This document shows positions 25,149-33,669 of a stretch of DNA of 34,305 nucleotides, piece after piece. Position numbers and translations under genes: made by a program. This DNA is from Spirochaetia bacterium (GTDB taxonomy: Bacteria; Spirochaetota; Spirochaetia; Sphaerochaetales; Sphaerochaetaceae): positions 1 through 34,305 of the forward strand of contig SABI01000003.1 in the NCBI GenBank assembly GCA_009929055.1, given 5' to 3'. Position 1 is the stretch's first letter, and each line of letters begins with the position of its first letter. A model generated the notes under the pieces. That model ran no database searches. It had not been told where the DNA came from and saw nothing but the letters and a program-made list of their open reading frames with translations.

Positions 25149-25179
25149 GGAAACCTCCGGAAGCAGTATTCTCTGTACC

Positions 25180-25208
25180 ATAATAGGTGGTAAGAAGAAT
25201 ATTTTCAA
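25180..25208 (-). promoter_or_regulatory. Promoter of hnd operon with partial Rex-like dyad
   Basis: Minus-strand TTGAAA (25203-25208), 17 bp, TATTAT (25180-25185). The bases TGAAAATATTC over the -35 carry the Rex core pattern TGAA-N4-TTC, but the outer arms do not match. Rex control is plausible for this operon. Confidence 0.5.
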
Positions 25209-25267
25209 CCTCTTTTGCTATAACTTTATTAATTTTTAATTCTTTTATTCACTTTATTTTTTAAATA

Positions 25268-25305
25268 TTGCTGTTTTTGTTGTTTTATTATATAATATTT
25301 CACAT
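25268..25305 (+). promoter_or_regulatory. rex promoter with Rex-box-like operator
   Basis: TTGCTG (25268-25273), 17 bp, TATAAT (25291-25296). TTATATAATATTTCACAT (25288-25305) matches 14 of 18 bases of the Rex consensus TTGTGAAATATTTCACAA; the right arm is nearly perfect and overlaps the -10. Autorepression is likely. Confidence 0.6.
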
Positions 25306-25321
25306 TAATGAGGATTTTATT

Positions 25322-25957
25322 ATGAATAACGACATGGTTATTAGGATTACACGCTACTATCGAATACTCAACCGGCTCAAATCACTTGGATTAGAAAAAG
25401 TATTTGCCCATAACCTAGCTGATGCCGCTGGTGTTTCTGCAGCTATTGTACGAAAAGATTTCTCTTTACTTGAAATTTTTGGACAAAAAAGGGGGGGATA
25501 CGAAATTCTCGACCTTATCGCTTCATTGGGAAAAATACTAGGAAAAACTGATGAACCACAAACTGTTATTATTATTGGATGTGGGAGAATCGGAAAAGCC
25601 CTTATGCATTATAATGGATTTGAACCAGATGGGATAAAAATAGTTGCAGGGTTTGATTCAGACCCTTTAGTCTATAATGACAACATTCATCCAGTTCCTA
25701 TCTATCCAATTAATCGACTTGAAGAAATTGTAAAAGGACATAATGTAGATGTTGCTATTATTACCGTCCCAGAGTCGGCAACAGGAGATAGTTATCAACG
25801 CCTGGTACATGCTGGCATTAGAGGAATCTTAAATTTTTCTCCTATTACTTTAAAACCAACTCCGTTAAAAGATGGGACTGTTCCTGTAATTCATAATGTT
25901 AATATTGCCCTTGAACTTGAACAATTATTTTATGAATTACAATTTCCAAAAAGGTAA
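25322..25957 (+). CDS. rex: Redox-sensing repressor Rex
   Basis: A 211-residue Rex repressor that senses the NADH/NAD+ ratio. The ATG at 25322 with GAGGA upstream is preferred; the track's 25268 start lies inside the promoter. The winged helix covers residues 1-75 (ITRYYRILNRL; GVSAAIVRKDFSLLE), with the family GQKRGGY hinge. The NAD(H) fold begins at about residue 80 with IIIGCGRIGKAL. It ends with the domain-swap helix (NVNIALELEQLFYELQF). NADH binding normally releases Rex from DNA. Its position back-to-back with the hydrogenase operon fits control of H2 production. The stop codon touches the convergent EEP gene. Confidence 0.93.
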   Translation: MNNDMVIRITRYYRILNRLKSLGLEKVFAHNLADAAGVSAAIVRKDFSLLEIFGQKRGGYEILDLIASLGKILGKTDEPQTVIIIGCGRIGKALMHYNGFEPDGIKIVAGFDSDPLVYNDNIHPVPIYPINRLEEIVKGHNVDVAIITVPESATGDSYQRLVHAGIRGILNFSPITLKPTPLKDGTVPVIHNVNIALELEQLFYELQFPKR

Positions 25958-27010
25958 TTATTGTTTAAACTCAAAAACTACATATACAGGTAGATGATCA
26001 GAGGCCCCTTTATTGTTACTTCCTTGGTATCGATAAGGGGTTCCTTTTTTATTGAGTAAGGTAGAGTTACTCACAATACCCCCTTTAACAAACTCAAGGC
26101 CAATGTTATCGAAAAACTTTTCTGACAATAGTATATGATCAAACCCTTCCCATAGCCCCCCATAGTAGTACGAGCCATCTACGGCTTGATTCATCATCTG
26201 ACGAGGGTCAAGATAAAATGAATACCACGAACCATTCTTTGGAATTTCCCCTGTTACTAACAAAGAGCCTTTTTGATTAAACTCAATAGATTTTTCATGA
26301 CTCTCTATCATTAAAGCTGTCTGAAAATCTTCCCCTTCTCTATAATAGGCATCGCTACTCTCATTAAAGTCCCCTGCGATAATATAGGGAATATCATAAT
26401 AGGTGCCATATTGGGTTCTTTTAATATCTTGAAGAGCTTTTAGAGAGGCAAGGCGCTGAAGTTCACTCATTTCTACCCCAATTCTTTTTGATGGAAGATG
26501 AAGGGCAAACAAAATAACTCGCTCTCCTTTAATGTCGAGCATAACCTCAACAATAGGTCGCATATTCTCTACTGAATGAATACGAGCTTCAATAATAGGG
26601 TATTTCGATATTACCCCAATTTCAATGGGACTAGTGGAAGTATCACTCACTACATAATAAGAAAATCCCCTCTTACCCAAATGACGATCAATGAGATCTT
26701 TAACCACTTTCTCCCCTTCAATCTCTTGTAAAACAAGAATATCGACAGGAGGTGAATTGTGTTGAGTAACTGTATAAGAGAGAGTTCTCAATCTCTCATG
26801 ATAAAGAGACTCAGACCACCCTTCTTCTAGGGTGAAAGGAGAATATTCATCACCATCATCTACTTCATCAAAGAGGAGTTCAACGTTATAACTCATTACG
26901 ACTATTTCTTCACGTGTATCCCTACTAGTAATGGAACACGAGCAACTACTAAATAAAGTAAGAGATAATAAGAAGGTGATGATAAGAGGGGAAAAAGTAC
27001 TAGCTTTCAT
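25958..27010 (-). CDS. Endonuclease/exonuclease/phosphatase-family lipoprotein
   Basis: A 350-residue EEP-fold protein. A signal sequence with lipobox LFSSC (Cys23) makes it a likely lipoprotein outside the cytoplasm. EEP marks visible are SYNVELLF with the metal-site Asn, QEIEGE, GDFNE (about 216) and the terminal SDHLPVYVVF with its catalytic His. The family includes nucleases, phosphodiesterases and sphingomyelinase-like phospholipases. A surface nuclease scavenging DNA is one option, and a phospholipase C-like activity another. It follows the MFS-HEAT gene by 24 bp without a good ribosome site, so the two are probably one unit. Confidence 0.78.
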   Translation of the reverse strand: MKASTFSPLIITFLLSLTLFSSCSCSITSRDTREEIVVMSYNVELLFDEVDDGDEYSPFTLEEGWSESLYHERLRTLSYTVTQHNSPPVDILVLQEIEGEKVVKDLIDRHLGKRGFSYYVVSDTSTSPIEIGVISKYPIIEARIHSVENMRPIVEVMLDIKGERVILFALHLPSKRIGVEMSELQRLASLKALQDIKRTQYGTYYDIPYIIAGDFNESSDAYYREGEDFQTALMIESHEKSIEFNQKGSLLVTGEIPKNGSWYSFYLDPRQMMNQAVDGSYYYGGLWEGFDHILLSEKFFDNIGLEFVKGGIVSNSTLLNKKGTPYRYQGSNNKGASDHLPVYVVFEFKQ

Positions 27011-27034
27011 ACTGATAGATACGTAAGAGAGATG

Positions 27035-29248
27035 TTATTTGCTTCTCTTTCTCACTTGATAAGCAAAGTAAAGAACAGCAAGGGCATCATCACCATCTGT
27101 TTGAGCTCGTGGCATCACCTGTGCTCCGTTAATAGCTTCATTCAAGTATTGCCATCGTGGGCTATCTAACTTTAAGGACCTACACATTGCAAAACTGATT
27201 GCCCAGATACGAGACCACTCTCTATGCTCAAAAGCACTTACAATTGCAGTTCGCTGTTGTTCAATATCACCAACATCTCTCGCTTCATCTAAGAATTCAA
27301 TAAGAAAATCTTCTTGTAAGAGATTCTTTTGTTCATATAATTCACTTAAAGAAGGGGTACAACCTAGTAGATAGGCAATGAGTGCGTAACGAGTTTGTCT
27401 AAATGGAGCATTCTTGCCAATTTCTGCAGAGATGAATAATTCTTTAAGAAAAGCTCCATCTTTATCCATAATATTTCGAGCAATTAGGAAGTTTAATTCA
27501 TCTAAAATAGTATGAGAGGCATCTGATAGGGCATTTACCCTTTGCAAGTAACGATTACTTCGTGTCACTCTTGCAATAGATTTAGCTGCAGCGGAACGAA
27601 CAGCCATAGGTCCACTATCGAGTAAATATGCGAGAGCTTGCTCTGCCCTTTCATTATGAACAAGGGCTCCTAGAGCAAATATCGATTCAAGTTGGGTGTA
27701 TGAGTCAAAACAGAAGGCATCTTGGACAAGTTCATTTACGAGCGAAACACGAGGACGGTCAAACAAACCTCTAATGACTTCTGCTTTATCATTACTAAAA
27801 GGGTTAGCTAGATTAGACCTAATTTCACTCGTTGCTACTCCTGTAAGATTTTTTCCTAAACTCAAAAGGAGAGATTTTCTTTTTATTGGGTCTGTTGCTT
27901 TTTCAAGTCGGTCAATATTAATAAAAGCCCTTATCCCATGAAGAGAAAACATGAGTTGAGTTGCATCCTTTGTTGATAAACTCCCCTTCTCTTTCATTGA
28001 AAGGGTGAAAATGAGGGCGAGAATAGAAAAAAGAAGGGCAAGAGTGAATGTTAAGAAATATGAATTTCCTAAGGTGATACCCAATATATGTATTTCGTGG
28101 GGAATAGCAGAACCGAAGGTAACTAAAGCACCCCCACTTAATCCACTAAAGAGGGCTAAGAAGGCAACAACAAAGTTAGTCATTGAATTAAACCCTACCC
28201 CTTCATCATCAGGAATTACTGAAGCAAGGACTCTCCTAATAAGAATACTCACTACAGCAAGGAAAAAGTTAGTAAGAAACCCAAGGGCAAAATACCAAGG
28301 AATTCCAAAATTTACTGGAATAATCACCCAGAAGATGAGAGTAACAACGAGGGCAATACCATTAGCAATAATCAGGGGGCGAGAGCCAAGACGGTCACTA
28401 AAGAATTTACAAAAAGATCCTGCTAAGACAACAGCAATTGAAATCCCAATAGTGTATAGAAAGATAATATTCGACTTCAAGGCAACTTCACGGGTTAAAA
28501 ATACAATACTCATCCCCATGACTACCGTTACACTCATATAAGCCCAGAATATAAGAAGCCTAATTCTTGAAACCTTATCTATCATTGCTTCTTTGAAAAT
28601 AATAAAAAGAGTTCTCCCCTTCTTATATTCAATAACAGCTCTACAAGGGATTTTTGATAAATATACTGATGCAATAGTATTTGTCACGACTCCAAACATC
28701 TGCAGCCCTACAAGACCAACAACACCTGCTAAGCTTTGGATGGAGGTTACAATTACATTGAGAAATTTAGCTACAATAGTAGAAGATTGAAACACCACGT
28801 TTGCGTTTCCAATAACCCTTCCCCTTGTTTTATTACTTGTAATAGTTTTGAAGGTATAATCATACAGGACAACTCCAAGCATTCTCATTAAACAAAAGAG
28901 AGTATAGACAACAAGAAGGATAACAACAGCAGCACTCCCTTTTACCCATAACAATGGAAGGTATCCTAAAGAGACTAATCCTCTAAGAACCCAGGTGACT
29001 GTTTGTACCTTTACTACGTTTTTATGGCGAAATACAGAGGCCATGAGGGGAAGGACCACCCCCACGATATACATAGCTGAAGCAATATAACCAAGGGCTA
29101 GGTTGCCCGCATTGAACTGAACAGCAAGAATGTAGACAATGGTATCTCCGAGCATACTAAAGCCAAGGCCATTATAGACTTCAGAATGATAGAGGTATCT
29201 CTGCCCCTCTCTCTTTTCAGAGTCAGAGAGGTATTTAGTTAATACCAT
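27035..29248 (-). CDS. MFS transporter fused to C-terminal HEAT-like domain
   Basis: A 737-residue fusion. Residues 1-415 have about 12 hydrophobic segments typical of a major-facilitator carrier, including DYTFKTITSNKTRGRVIGNANV and FSDRLGSRP loops. Residues about 425-737 are soluble, Leu/Ala-rich and helical, with HEAT-like helix pairs (LVNELVQDAFCFDSYTQLESIFALGAL; NERAEQALAYLLDSGPMAVRSAAAKSIARV). Carriers with such a tail are unusual. Topologically the tail should be cytoplasmic and might gate transport or bind a partner. Substrate unknown. GAGGTGAT lies just before the ATG. The large plus-strand ORF at 28005-28541 is its shadow. Confidence 0.78.
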   Translation of the reverse strand: MVLTKYLSDSEKREGQRYLYHSEVYNGLGFSMLGDTIVYILAVQFNAGNLALGYIASAMYIVGVVLPLMASVFRHKNVVKVQTVTWVLRGLVSLGYLPLLWVKGSAAVVILLVVYTLFCLMRMLGVVLYDYTFKTITSNKTRGRVIGNANVVFQSSTIVAKFLNVIVTSIQSLAGVVGLVGLQMFGVVTNTIASVYLSKIPCRAVIEYKKGRTLFIIFKEAMIDKVSRIRLLIFWAYMSVTVVMGMSIVFLTREVALKSNIIFLYTIGISIAVVLAGSFCKFFSDRLGSRPLIIANGIALVVTLIFWVIIPVNFGIPWYFALGFLTNFFLAVVSILIRRVLASVIPDDEGVGFNSMTNFVVAFLALFSGLSGGALVTFGSAIPHEIHILGITLGNSYFLTFTLALLFSILALIFTLSMKEKGSLSTKDATQLMFSLHGIRAFINIDRLEKATDPIKRKSLLLSLGKNLTGVATSEIRSNLANPFSNDKAEVIRGLFDRPRVSLVNELVQDAFCFDSYTQLESIFALGALVHNERAEQALAYLLDSGPMAVRSAAAKSIARVTRSNRYLQRVNALSDASHTILDELNFLIARNIMDKDGAFLKELFISAEIGKNAPFRQTRYALIAYLLGCTPSLSELYEQKNLLQEDFLIEFLDEARDVGDIEQQRTAIVSAFEHREWSRIWAISFAMCRSLKLDSPRWQYLNEAINGAQVMPRAQTDGDDALAVLYFAYQVRKRSK

Positions 29249-29294
29249 ATATCACCTCATCAGAATTAATCATCGTGTATCCTTAAGATAGTTT

Positions 29295-29861
29295 TTAGAG
29301 ATTCTCTCTGTGTTCAATAATTTTGTCAATTAAGTGGTACTCAAGGGCCCCTTGAGCATCAAGCCAATAATCTCGATCTGTATCACGGGTGATAATCTCC
29401 AATGGCTGCCCTGTTTGTTCACTAATAATGAGGTTTAATCGATCTCTTGTTTTTTCAAGTTGTTTTGCATAAATTTCAACATCAGTTGCTACCCCTTCCA
29501 TCTTACTCATAGGTTGATGGATTAAATAGGTAGAATTAGGGAGTCCAACTCGATATTTACTGTCTACTGCTAATAAAATAAGAGTTGCAGCACTCGCAAC
29601 AAGACCCATACCAATCATATATACTTCATTTTCAATAAAGCGAACCATATCAAAAATGGCTAAGCCTGCTTCTACATCTCCACCGGGACTGTTGATAAAC
29701 ACCTTAATAGGTTCTTTACTTTCATGCTCTAACACGAGAAGTTGCTTTATAATCTTCTCAGCAGATTCTTTATTTATCTCTCCTGTTAACATTACACTTC
29801 TTGTTTGGAGGAATTTATCTTGAGAGACGTCATTTACTTCATTTTTATTGTTTTCTGCCAT
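29295..29861 (-). CDS. clpP: Clp protease proteolytic subunit
   Basis: A 188-residue ClpP-type serine protease that forms the chamber degrading proteins fed by Clp ATPases. Catalytic Ser90 lies in GLVASAA, His115 in LIHQP and Asp164 in the DTDRD motif. The 25- and 49-residue spacings equal those of E. coli ClpP. The Ser motif is VASAA rather than the common AASMG, and the N-terminus is short, so it may be a ClpP2-like paralog. No clpX or tig adjoins it. The minus-strand promoter has an extended -10 (TGC-TATACT, 29894-29902). Confidence 0.87.
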   Translation of the reverse strand: MAENNKNEVNDVSQDKFLQTRSVMLTGEINKESAEKIIKQLLVLEHESKEPIKVFINSPGGDVEAGLAIFDMVRFIENEVYMIGMGLVASAATLILLAVDSKYRVGLPNSTYLIHQPMSKMEGVATDVEIYAKQLEKTRDRLNLIISEQTGQPLEIITRDTDRDYWLDAQGALEYHLIDKIIEHRENL

Positions 29862-29987
29862 ATTAGTCCAACTTTTTTACATAAGATAAAGTAAGTATAG
29901 CAAATGATTGAAGTAAATGAAAAGAGTATCTCACTGCGTAACTCAAAGTGTTTACCTTTTTACCTTTTTAAGTCTATTCTTTTCATT

Positions 29988-30869
29988 ATGAAATGTGCAA
30001 CAGTATCAATAATAGGTAGACCATCTAGTGGGAAATCAACTCTCGTAAATACTATTTGTGAGAGAAAAATATCCATCACCGCCAAAACTCCCCAAACAAC
30101 CCGCAATGCAATACGAGGAATCTTCACCGATGCAAGGGGACAATTAATTCTCACCGATACACCGGGGTATCACCTCAATGACCAAAAGATGAATCTTAAA
30201 CTTCAAGAGACTACTCGTAGCACCTTAAGTGAAGCTGATATGATTCTCTATGTCATAGATTCAAAACGGGAGGGAGGAGTTGAAGAACTTGCTATCATTG
30301 ATATTATTAAGAAAAGCAGAGCCCCAATAGTCATCGCAATTAACAAGCAGGATATTGCAAAAGAAAAAGAATTAGAAAGTACAAAAGAGTTTATCATATC
30401 CCACTTTCCAACAAGTCCTATCTGCCTAATTTCTGCTTCTTTAGATACAGGGGTAGATGAGCTTCTTATTGAGCTCTATAAATTAGCCCCAGAAGGGCCC
30501 CTTCTTTATGGAGATGAAGAATTTACCGATCAACCTCTTGAGTTTCGTATTGCTGAAATCATTAGAGAGAAAGCTATTATTGGGGTAACTGAAGAAATTC
30601 CTCATGCTATCTTTGTTGATATTGTAGATATGGAGCACAATGTTGAAGAAAACAGCATCTGGATAAGAGCTTCTATCAATGTTGAAAAAGAGAGCCAAAA
30701 AGGGATTATTGTAGGTCGAGGAGGAGAGGGGATAAAAAAAATCCGCCAAGCCTCTTTTAAAGAGATTAAACGGATATTTCCTGGAATGAAAGTTCAACTC
30801 GACTTAAGGGTAAAAGCTGTTAATAAGTGGCGAAAGAAGCAGTCAATCCTCGATCGCCTATTAAATTAA
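29988..30869 (+). CDS. era: GTPase Era
   Basis: A 293-residue GTPase needed for 30S ribosome maturation, with an N-terminal GTPase and C-terminal KH RNA-binding domain. G1 is GRPSSGKST (near the N-terminus), G2 covers TAKTPQTTRNAIRG, G3 is DTPG and G4 is NKQD. The KH part has GIIVGRGGEGIKKIRQASFKEI. Common G1 in Era is GRPNVGKST; here it reads PSSG. I start it at the ATG 29988; the track's 29904 adds 28 residues not seen in Era. A TATTCT box (29975-29980) seven bases upstream and the lack of a ribosome site suggest a leaderless transcript. Its stop overlaps convergent lysS by 4 bp. Confidence 0.88.
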   Translation: MKCATVSIIGRPSSGKSTLVNTICERKISITAKTPQTTRNAIRGIFTDARGQLILTDTPGYHLNDQKMNLKLQETTRSTLSEADMILYVIDSKREGGVEELAIIDIIKKSRAPIVIAINKQDIAKEKELESTKEFIISHFPTSPICLISASLDTGVDELLIELYKLAPEGPLLYGDEEFTDQPLEFRIAEIIREKAIIGVTEEIPHAIFVDIVDMEHNVEENSIWIRASINVEKESQKGIIVGRGGEGIKKIRQASFKEIKRIFPGMKVQLDLRVKAVNKWRKKQSILDRLLN

Positions 30870-32440
30870 TACCTTTGTAATATAGGAAGGACTTTCTCTT
30901 TACCAATAATCTTAATAAAACCAGCTAGTTTTGGTCCTTTGTCTTTAGATATCAATATTTGATAAGCTAGGGCAAAGAATTCTGGTGGGTGTATTTCTAA
31001 TGAATTGGCAATACGGTAAATTTCTTCACTTAACTCTTTTTCACTAAAATCATCTAAGTGTTCTACTGCTACTTTTAATTCATCGATAGCTTTCTTTTGT
31101 AGCTCACTAAGGGAAACAAGAGGCTCTCCCTCTCGAGTGAGATTCCATCTAAAGTCTTCTGGTGAGAAAGTGGTAATCCATCTGTAGGCACATACACATC
31201 TCTCTGTTAATCTTTCAACCTGTTCAGGAAGGACATCTTCTAATGAAGCAATAACTGCTTTTGCATCTCCACTATGAACTTGGAGAAGATTACACAGGTG
31301 TCTAAAAGGTATTTGATATGAAGCGCAAGAAGGAATTCCATCAACTTGAGAGAGTTCATAAATTCTTTTCTCTTTTTCTTTTCTTTTCGCGTTTACTTCA
31401 GTAATACCAAAATAAATTCTTTCGCAGCTGTCGTAATCTTCATAAATTTTGAGGACATCTAAATCAAATGAGATAGCAAACTCTGTATTTGGACGAGTGC
31501 CAGCAAAGAGGTAACGAGTTACTTCTGGGGTATAGACTTCTAGGACATCTGGAAGGGAGACAACTTCTCCACTAGAAGAGGAAATCTTTCCCCCTCTTCC
31601 TTTGATACTAATAAAGTCGTATTGGAAAGAAACAGGAGGCTCGGCATCAAAGAGACGAACTATATCTTTTGAGGTATCAAAAGAGCCCCCTTCACTATGG
31701 TGGTCTTTTCCTGCTGGTTCAAAATCGACTCCTTCATAGGCCCATCTCATTGGCCAGTCAATTCTCCAAGGGAGTTTAGCAATTGTAGTTTCTCTTATAT
31801 CAATAGTCTCTTCTTGAAGGGTCTCATCATCTCTGTAGGTAATAGACCAATCTCCATCCCAAGAAAGGACTGTTGTCGTATCTTTACCAGTAAACCCACT
31901 AAAGACAGAGACAGGGAACCAATCATCCCCTAATGGTTCTGTTCTAAAGGCATTTAATATTGCTTTAATTTCTTCTTTCTTCTCTAAAGCACGTTTCATT
32001 CCTTCTGCATAGGTGCCATCTTGGTAACGTATAGCTTGGTGGAGGTACTCAGGGACAATTCCAACTATAGGAAGAAGTGCTTCTACTGCTTTTTCATTAG
32101 CCTCGGCGTAGTTAGCCCAGTTTCCATTAGTATCAGGAACTGATGTGATAGGTTTTCTAAGGTAGGTAGCAAGGAGTTCAGGGTTCTTCATATTCTTAGG
32201 AACTTTACGAAATACATCATAATCATCCCAAGAGTAGATAAAACGAACTTGTTTTCCTTTATCTCTTAAAGCGCGTACAACAAGGTCAACAGAGATCATT
32301 TCTCTGAAGTTTCCAATGTGTACAGTTCCTGAAGGGGTAATACCACTAGCACAGGTATAGACCTCTTTATCACCCTTCTCTCTCACAATTTTGTCAGCGT
32401 AAATATCCGCCCAATGTATCGATATACTTTGATTACTCAT
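30866..32440 (-). CDS. lysS: Lysyl-tRNA synthetase, class I
   Basis: A 524-residue class I LysRS, the archaeal/spirochaetal type unrelated to the usual class II enzyme. The ATP signatures are HIGN at 41-44 and KISSS at 285-289. The helical C-terminus recognises the anticodon. I begin at ATG 32440 and not the track's 32476, since the latter spans the promoter. Class I LysRS is known in most archaea, alpha-proteobacteria and spirochaetes, a clue to the host lineage. A near-consensus promoter ends seven bases before the ATG with no ribosome site. Confidence 0.93.
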   Translation of the reverse strand: MSNQSISIHWADIYADKIVREKGDKEVYTCASGITPSGTVHIGNFREMISVDLVVRALRDKGKQVRFIYSWDDYDVFRKVPKNMKNPELLATYLRKPITSVPDTNGNWANYAEANEKAVEALLPIVGIVPEYLHQAIRYQDGTYAEGMKRALEKKEEIKAILNAFRTEPLGDDWFPVSVFSGFTGKDTTTVLSWDGDWSITYRDDETLQEETIDIRETTIAKLPWRIDWPMRWAYEGVDFEPAGKDHHSEGGSFDTSKDIVRLFDAEPPVSFQYDFISIKGRGGKISSSSGEVVSLPDVLEVYTPEVTRYLFAGTRPNTEFAISFDLDVLKIYEDYDSCERIYFGITEVNAKRKEKEKRIYELSQVDGIPSCASYQIPFRHLCNLLQVHSGDAKAVIASLEDVLPEQVERLTERCVCAYRWITTFSPEDFRWNLTREGEPLVSLSELQKKAIDELKVAVEHLDDFSEKELSEEIYRIANSLEIHPPEFFALAYQILISKDKGPKLAGFIKIIGKEKVLPILQRY

Positions 32441-32447
32441 GAAGCGG

Positions 32448-32476
32448 ATTATAGCGAAGGGAGGTATTAAAAGCAA
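32448..32476 (-). promoter_or_regulatory. lysS promoter, apparently leaderless
   Basis: Minus-strand TTGCTT (32471-32476), 17 bp, TATAAT (32448-32453), then seven bases to the ATG at 32440. Start of transcription should fall on or next to the A of the start codon. Confidence 0.65.
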
Positions 32477-32530
32477 TATCTAACGAGAAATGGTGGAATA
32501 TCTGGTACTTTAGGCTATACTATTGTTGAT

Positions 32531-33148
32531 ATGAAAAAGACAATACTACTGATCATACTTTTCCTTTTAATCACTTCAATACTCTACAGCGAAACAGGAA
32601 TCGCTTCTTGGTATGTAAGTGATACCCCCGGTGCCTTAACAGCTAATGGAGAAGTGTATGATGAGACCACATACAATGCAGCTCATAAAACACTCCCCTT
32701 TGGGACGATTGTGGAAGTGAAAAACATTGATAATAACAAAGTAACAAGAGTAAGAATTAACGACAGAGGTCCTTTTGTTGAAGGAAGAATCATTGACCTT
32801 ACCCCCTATAGTGCTAAAGAAATTGATATGTACATCAAAGGAATTCAAGAAGTAGAGCTTACTATTATCTCCACCCCTGAAGTTCCAGAGACAAAGTATC
32901 TACGACTTGGAGAGACAGAGTGGTATACTATCCAACTTGGTGCTTTTAGTAACAGACAAAAGGTGTATGACAATTACTTAAAACTGTGGGCTTTAGGGTA
33001 TTACCCACACGTAGAACTCACACAATCATCCCTATTAAGGCTTAGTATTAGGTGGGTAGAAGAGAGACAAAAAGAATATACTCTAGGAATATTAAAAGAA
33101 TTAGGATTCATTTCTCCCCTCATAAAAGCCTCCTTACCACCACAATAA
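32531..33148 (+). CDS. rlpA: RlpA-family septal/peptidoglycan protein
   Basis: A 205-residue secreted RlpA. A signal peptide (1-20, no Cys, so it is not a lipoprotein here) is followed by a double-psi beta-barrel domain at 22-115 with TANGE (Glu41), AAHKTLPFGT and INDRGPF (Asp78). These acidic residues are the ones needed in lytic RlpA. A SPOR-like domain (131-193; WYTIQLGAFSNRQKV) should bind denuded glycan at septa. RlpA of Pseudomonas is a lytic transglycosylase for cell separation. TATACT ends nine bases upstream of the ATG, so its mRNA may also be leaderless. Confidence 0.88.
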   Translation: MKKTILLIILFLLITSILYSETGIASWYVSDTPGALTANGEVYDETTYNAAHKTLPFGTIVEVKNIDNNKVTRVRINDRGPFVEGRIIDLTPYSAKEIDMYIKGIQEVELTIISTPEVPETKYLRLGETEWYTIQLGAFSNRQKVYDNYLKLWALGYYPHVELTQSSLLRLSIRWVEERQKEYTLGILKELGFISPLIKASLPPQ

Positions 33149-33159
33149 AGATGAACTTA

Positions 33160-33188
33160 TTGACATACTCATCAATTATCCTTATTAT
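33160..33188 (+). promoter_or_regulatory. Promoter of tRNA-Ile2
   Basis: TTGACA (33160-33165), 17 bp, TATTAT (33183-33188), 11 bp before the tRNA 5' end. Confidence 0.7.
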
Positions 33189-33199
33189 CGTGTTTTATC

Positions 33200-33274
<75 letters not shown>

Positions 33275-33278
33275 TAAG

Positions 33279-33307
33279 AAACTCCTTGTTATGCAGGGAG
33301 TTTTGTT
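33279..33307 (+). terminator. Terminator of tRNA-Ile2
   Basis: AAACTCCTTG / CAGGGAGTTT stem (one G-U pair) with loop TTATG, followed by TTTTGTT, six bases after the tRNA. Confidence 0.75.
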
Positions 33308-33669
33308 ATATCAAAGTGTTCTCTCCTATTAAAGCAAATATTTCTGATGAATCTACTGATGAATTACAATTTCTTCTTGATAATGTTGCTTTTAAAATTG
33401 ATATTGATAGGAAAAACCGTGAGTTAGCGACTGAAGCCTGGTGATTCGTTCCTTTATAACCACCCAAAAGATCTTATCTATTGCCAATGAACGCTGCTTT
33501 TTACTCTAAATACATAAAATAGGTATCTTCTGCTTGTGGGGAATATCAGAGATACTCCCCAGTGATGGAGTTCTTCACCGGCTCATCCCCAAATAGATCT
33601 TTGTAATTCACTAGAGTCAGCATATTCATAGCTATGGCCTCTTATCAGGTATGCTAAACACATACCAGT
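33308..33669. other. Gene-poor segment with ORF fragments
   Basis: No complete gene is evident. On the plus strand an open stretch of 42 codons (33316-33444) ends in TGA, with protein-like content (STDELQFLLDNVAFKIDI) but no start or ribosome site, so it looks like a remnant. On the minus strand a 27-codon ORF (33546-33629, MNMLTLVNYKDLFGDEP) has a distant GAGG. A dyad GGGGAATATC / GATACTCCCC lies at 33539-33561. This could be the degraded join between core genes and an inserted segment. Confidence 0.35.

Noticed and set aside
25149-25208. Longer start for hndA
   Set aside because: It crosses the -10 and -35 boxes; GGAGG just before the ATG at 25148 is decisive.
28005-28541. 178-aa plus-strand ORF
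   Set aside because: It lies wholly antisense to the MFS-HEAT gene and its basic, Arg/Lys/Ile/Thr-rich translation is typical of a frame shadow.
33546-33629. 27-codon minus ORF (MNMLTLVNYKDLFGDEP...)
   Set aside because: Too short to support, ribosome site distant; kept only as part of the gene-poor segment.
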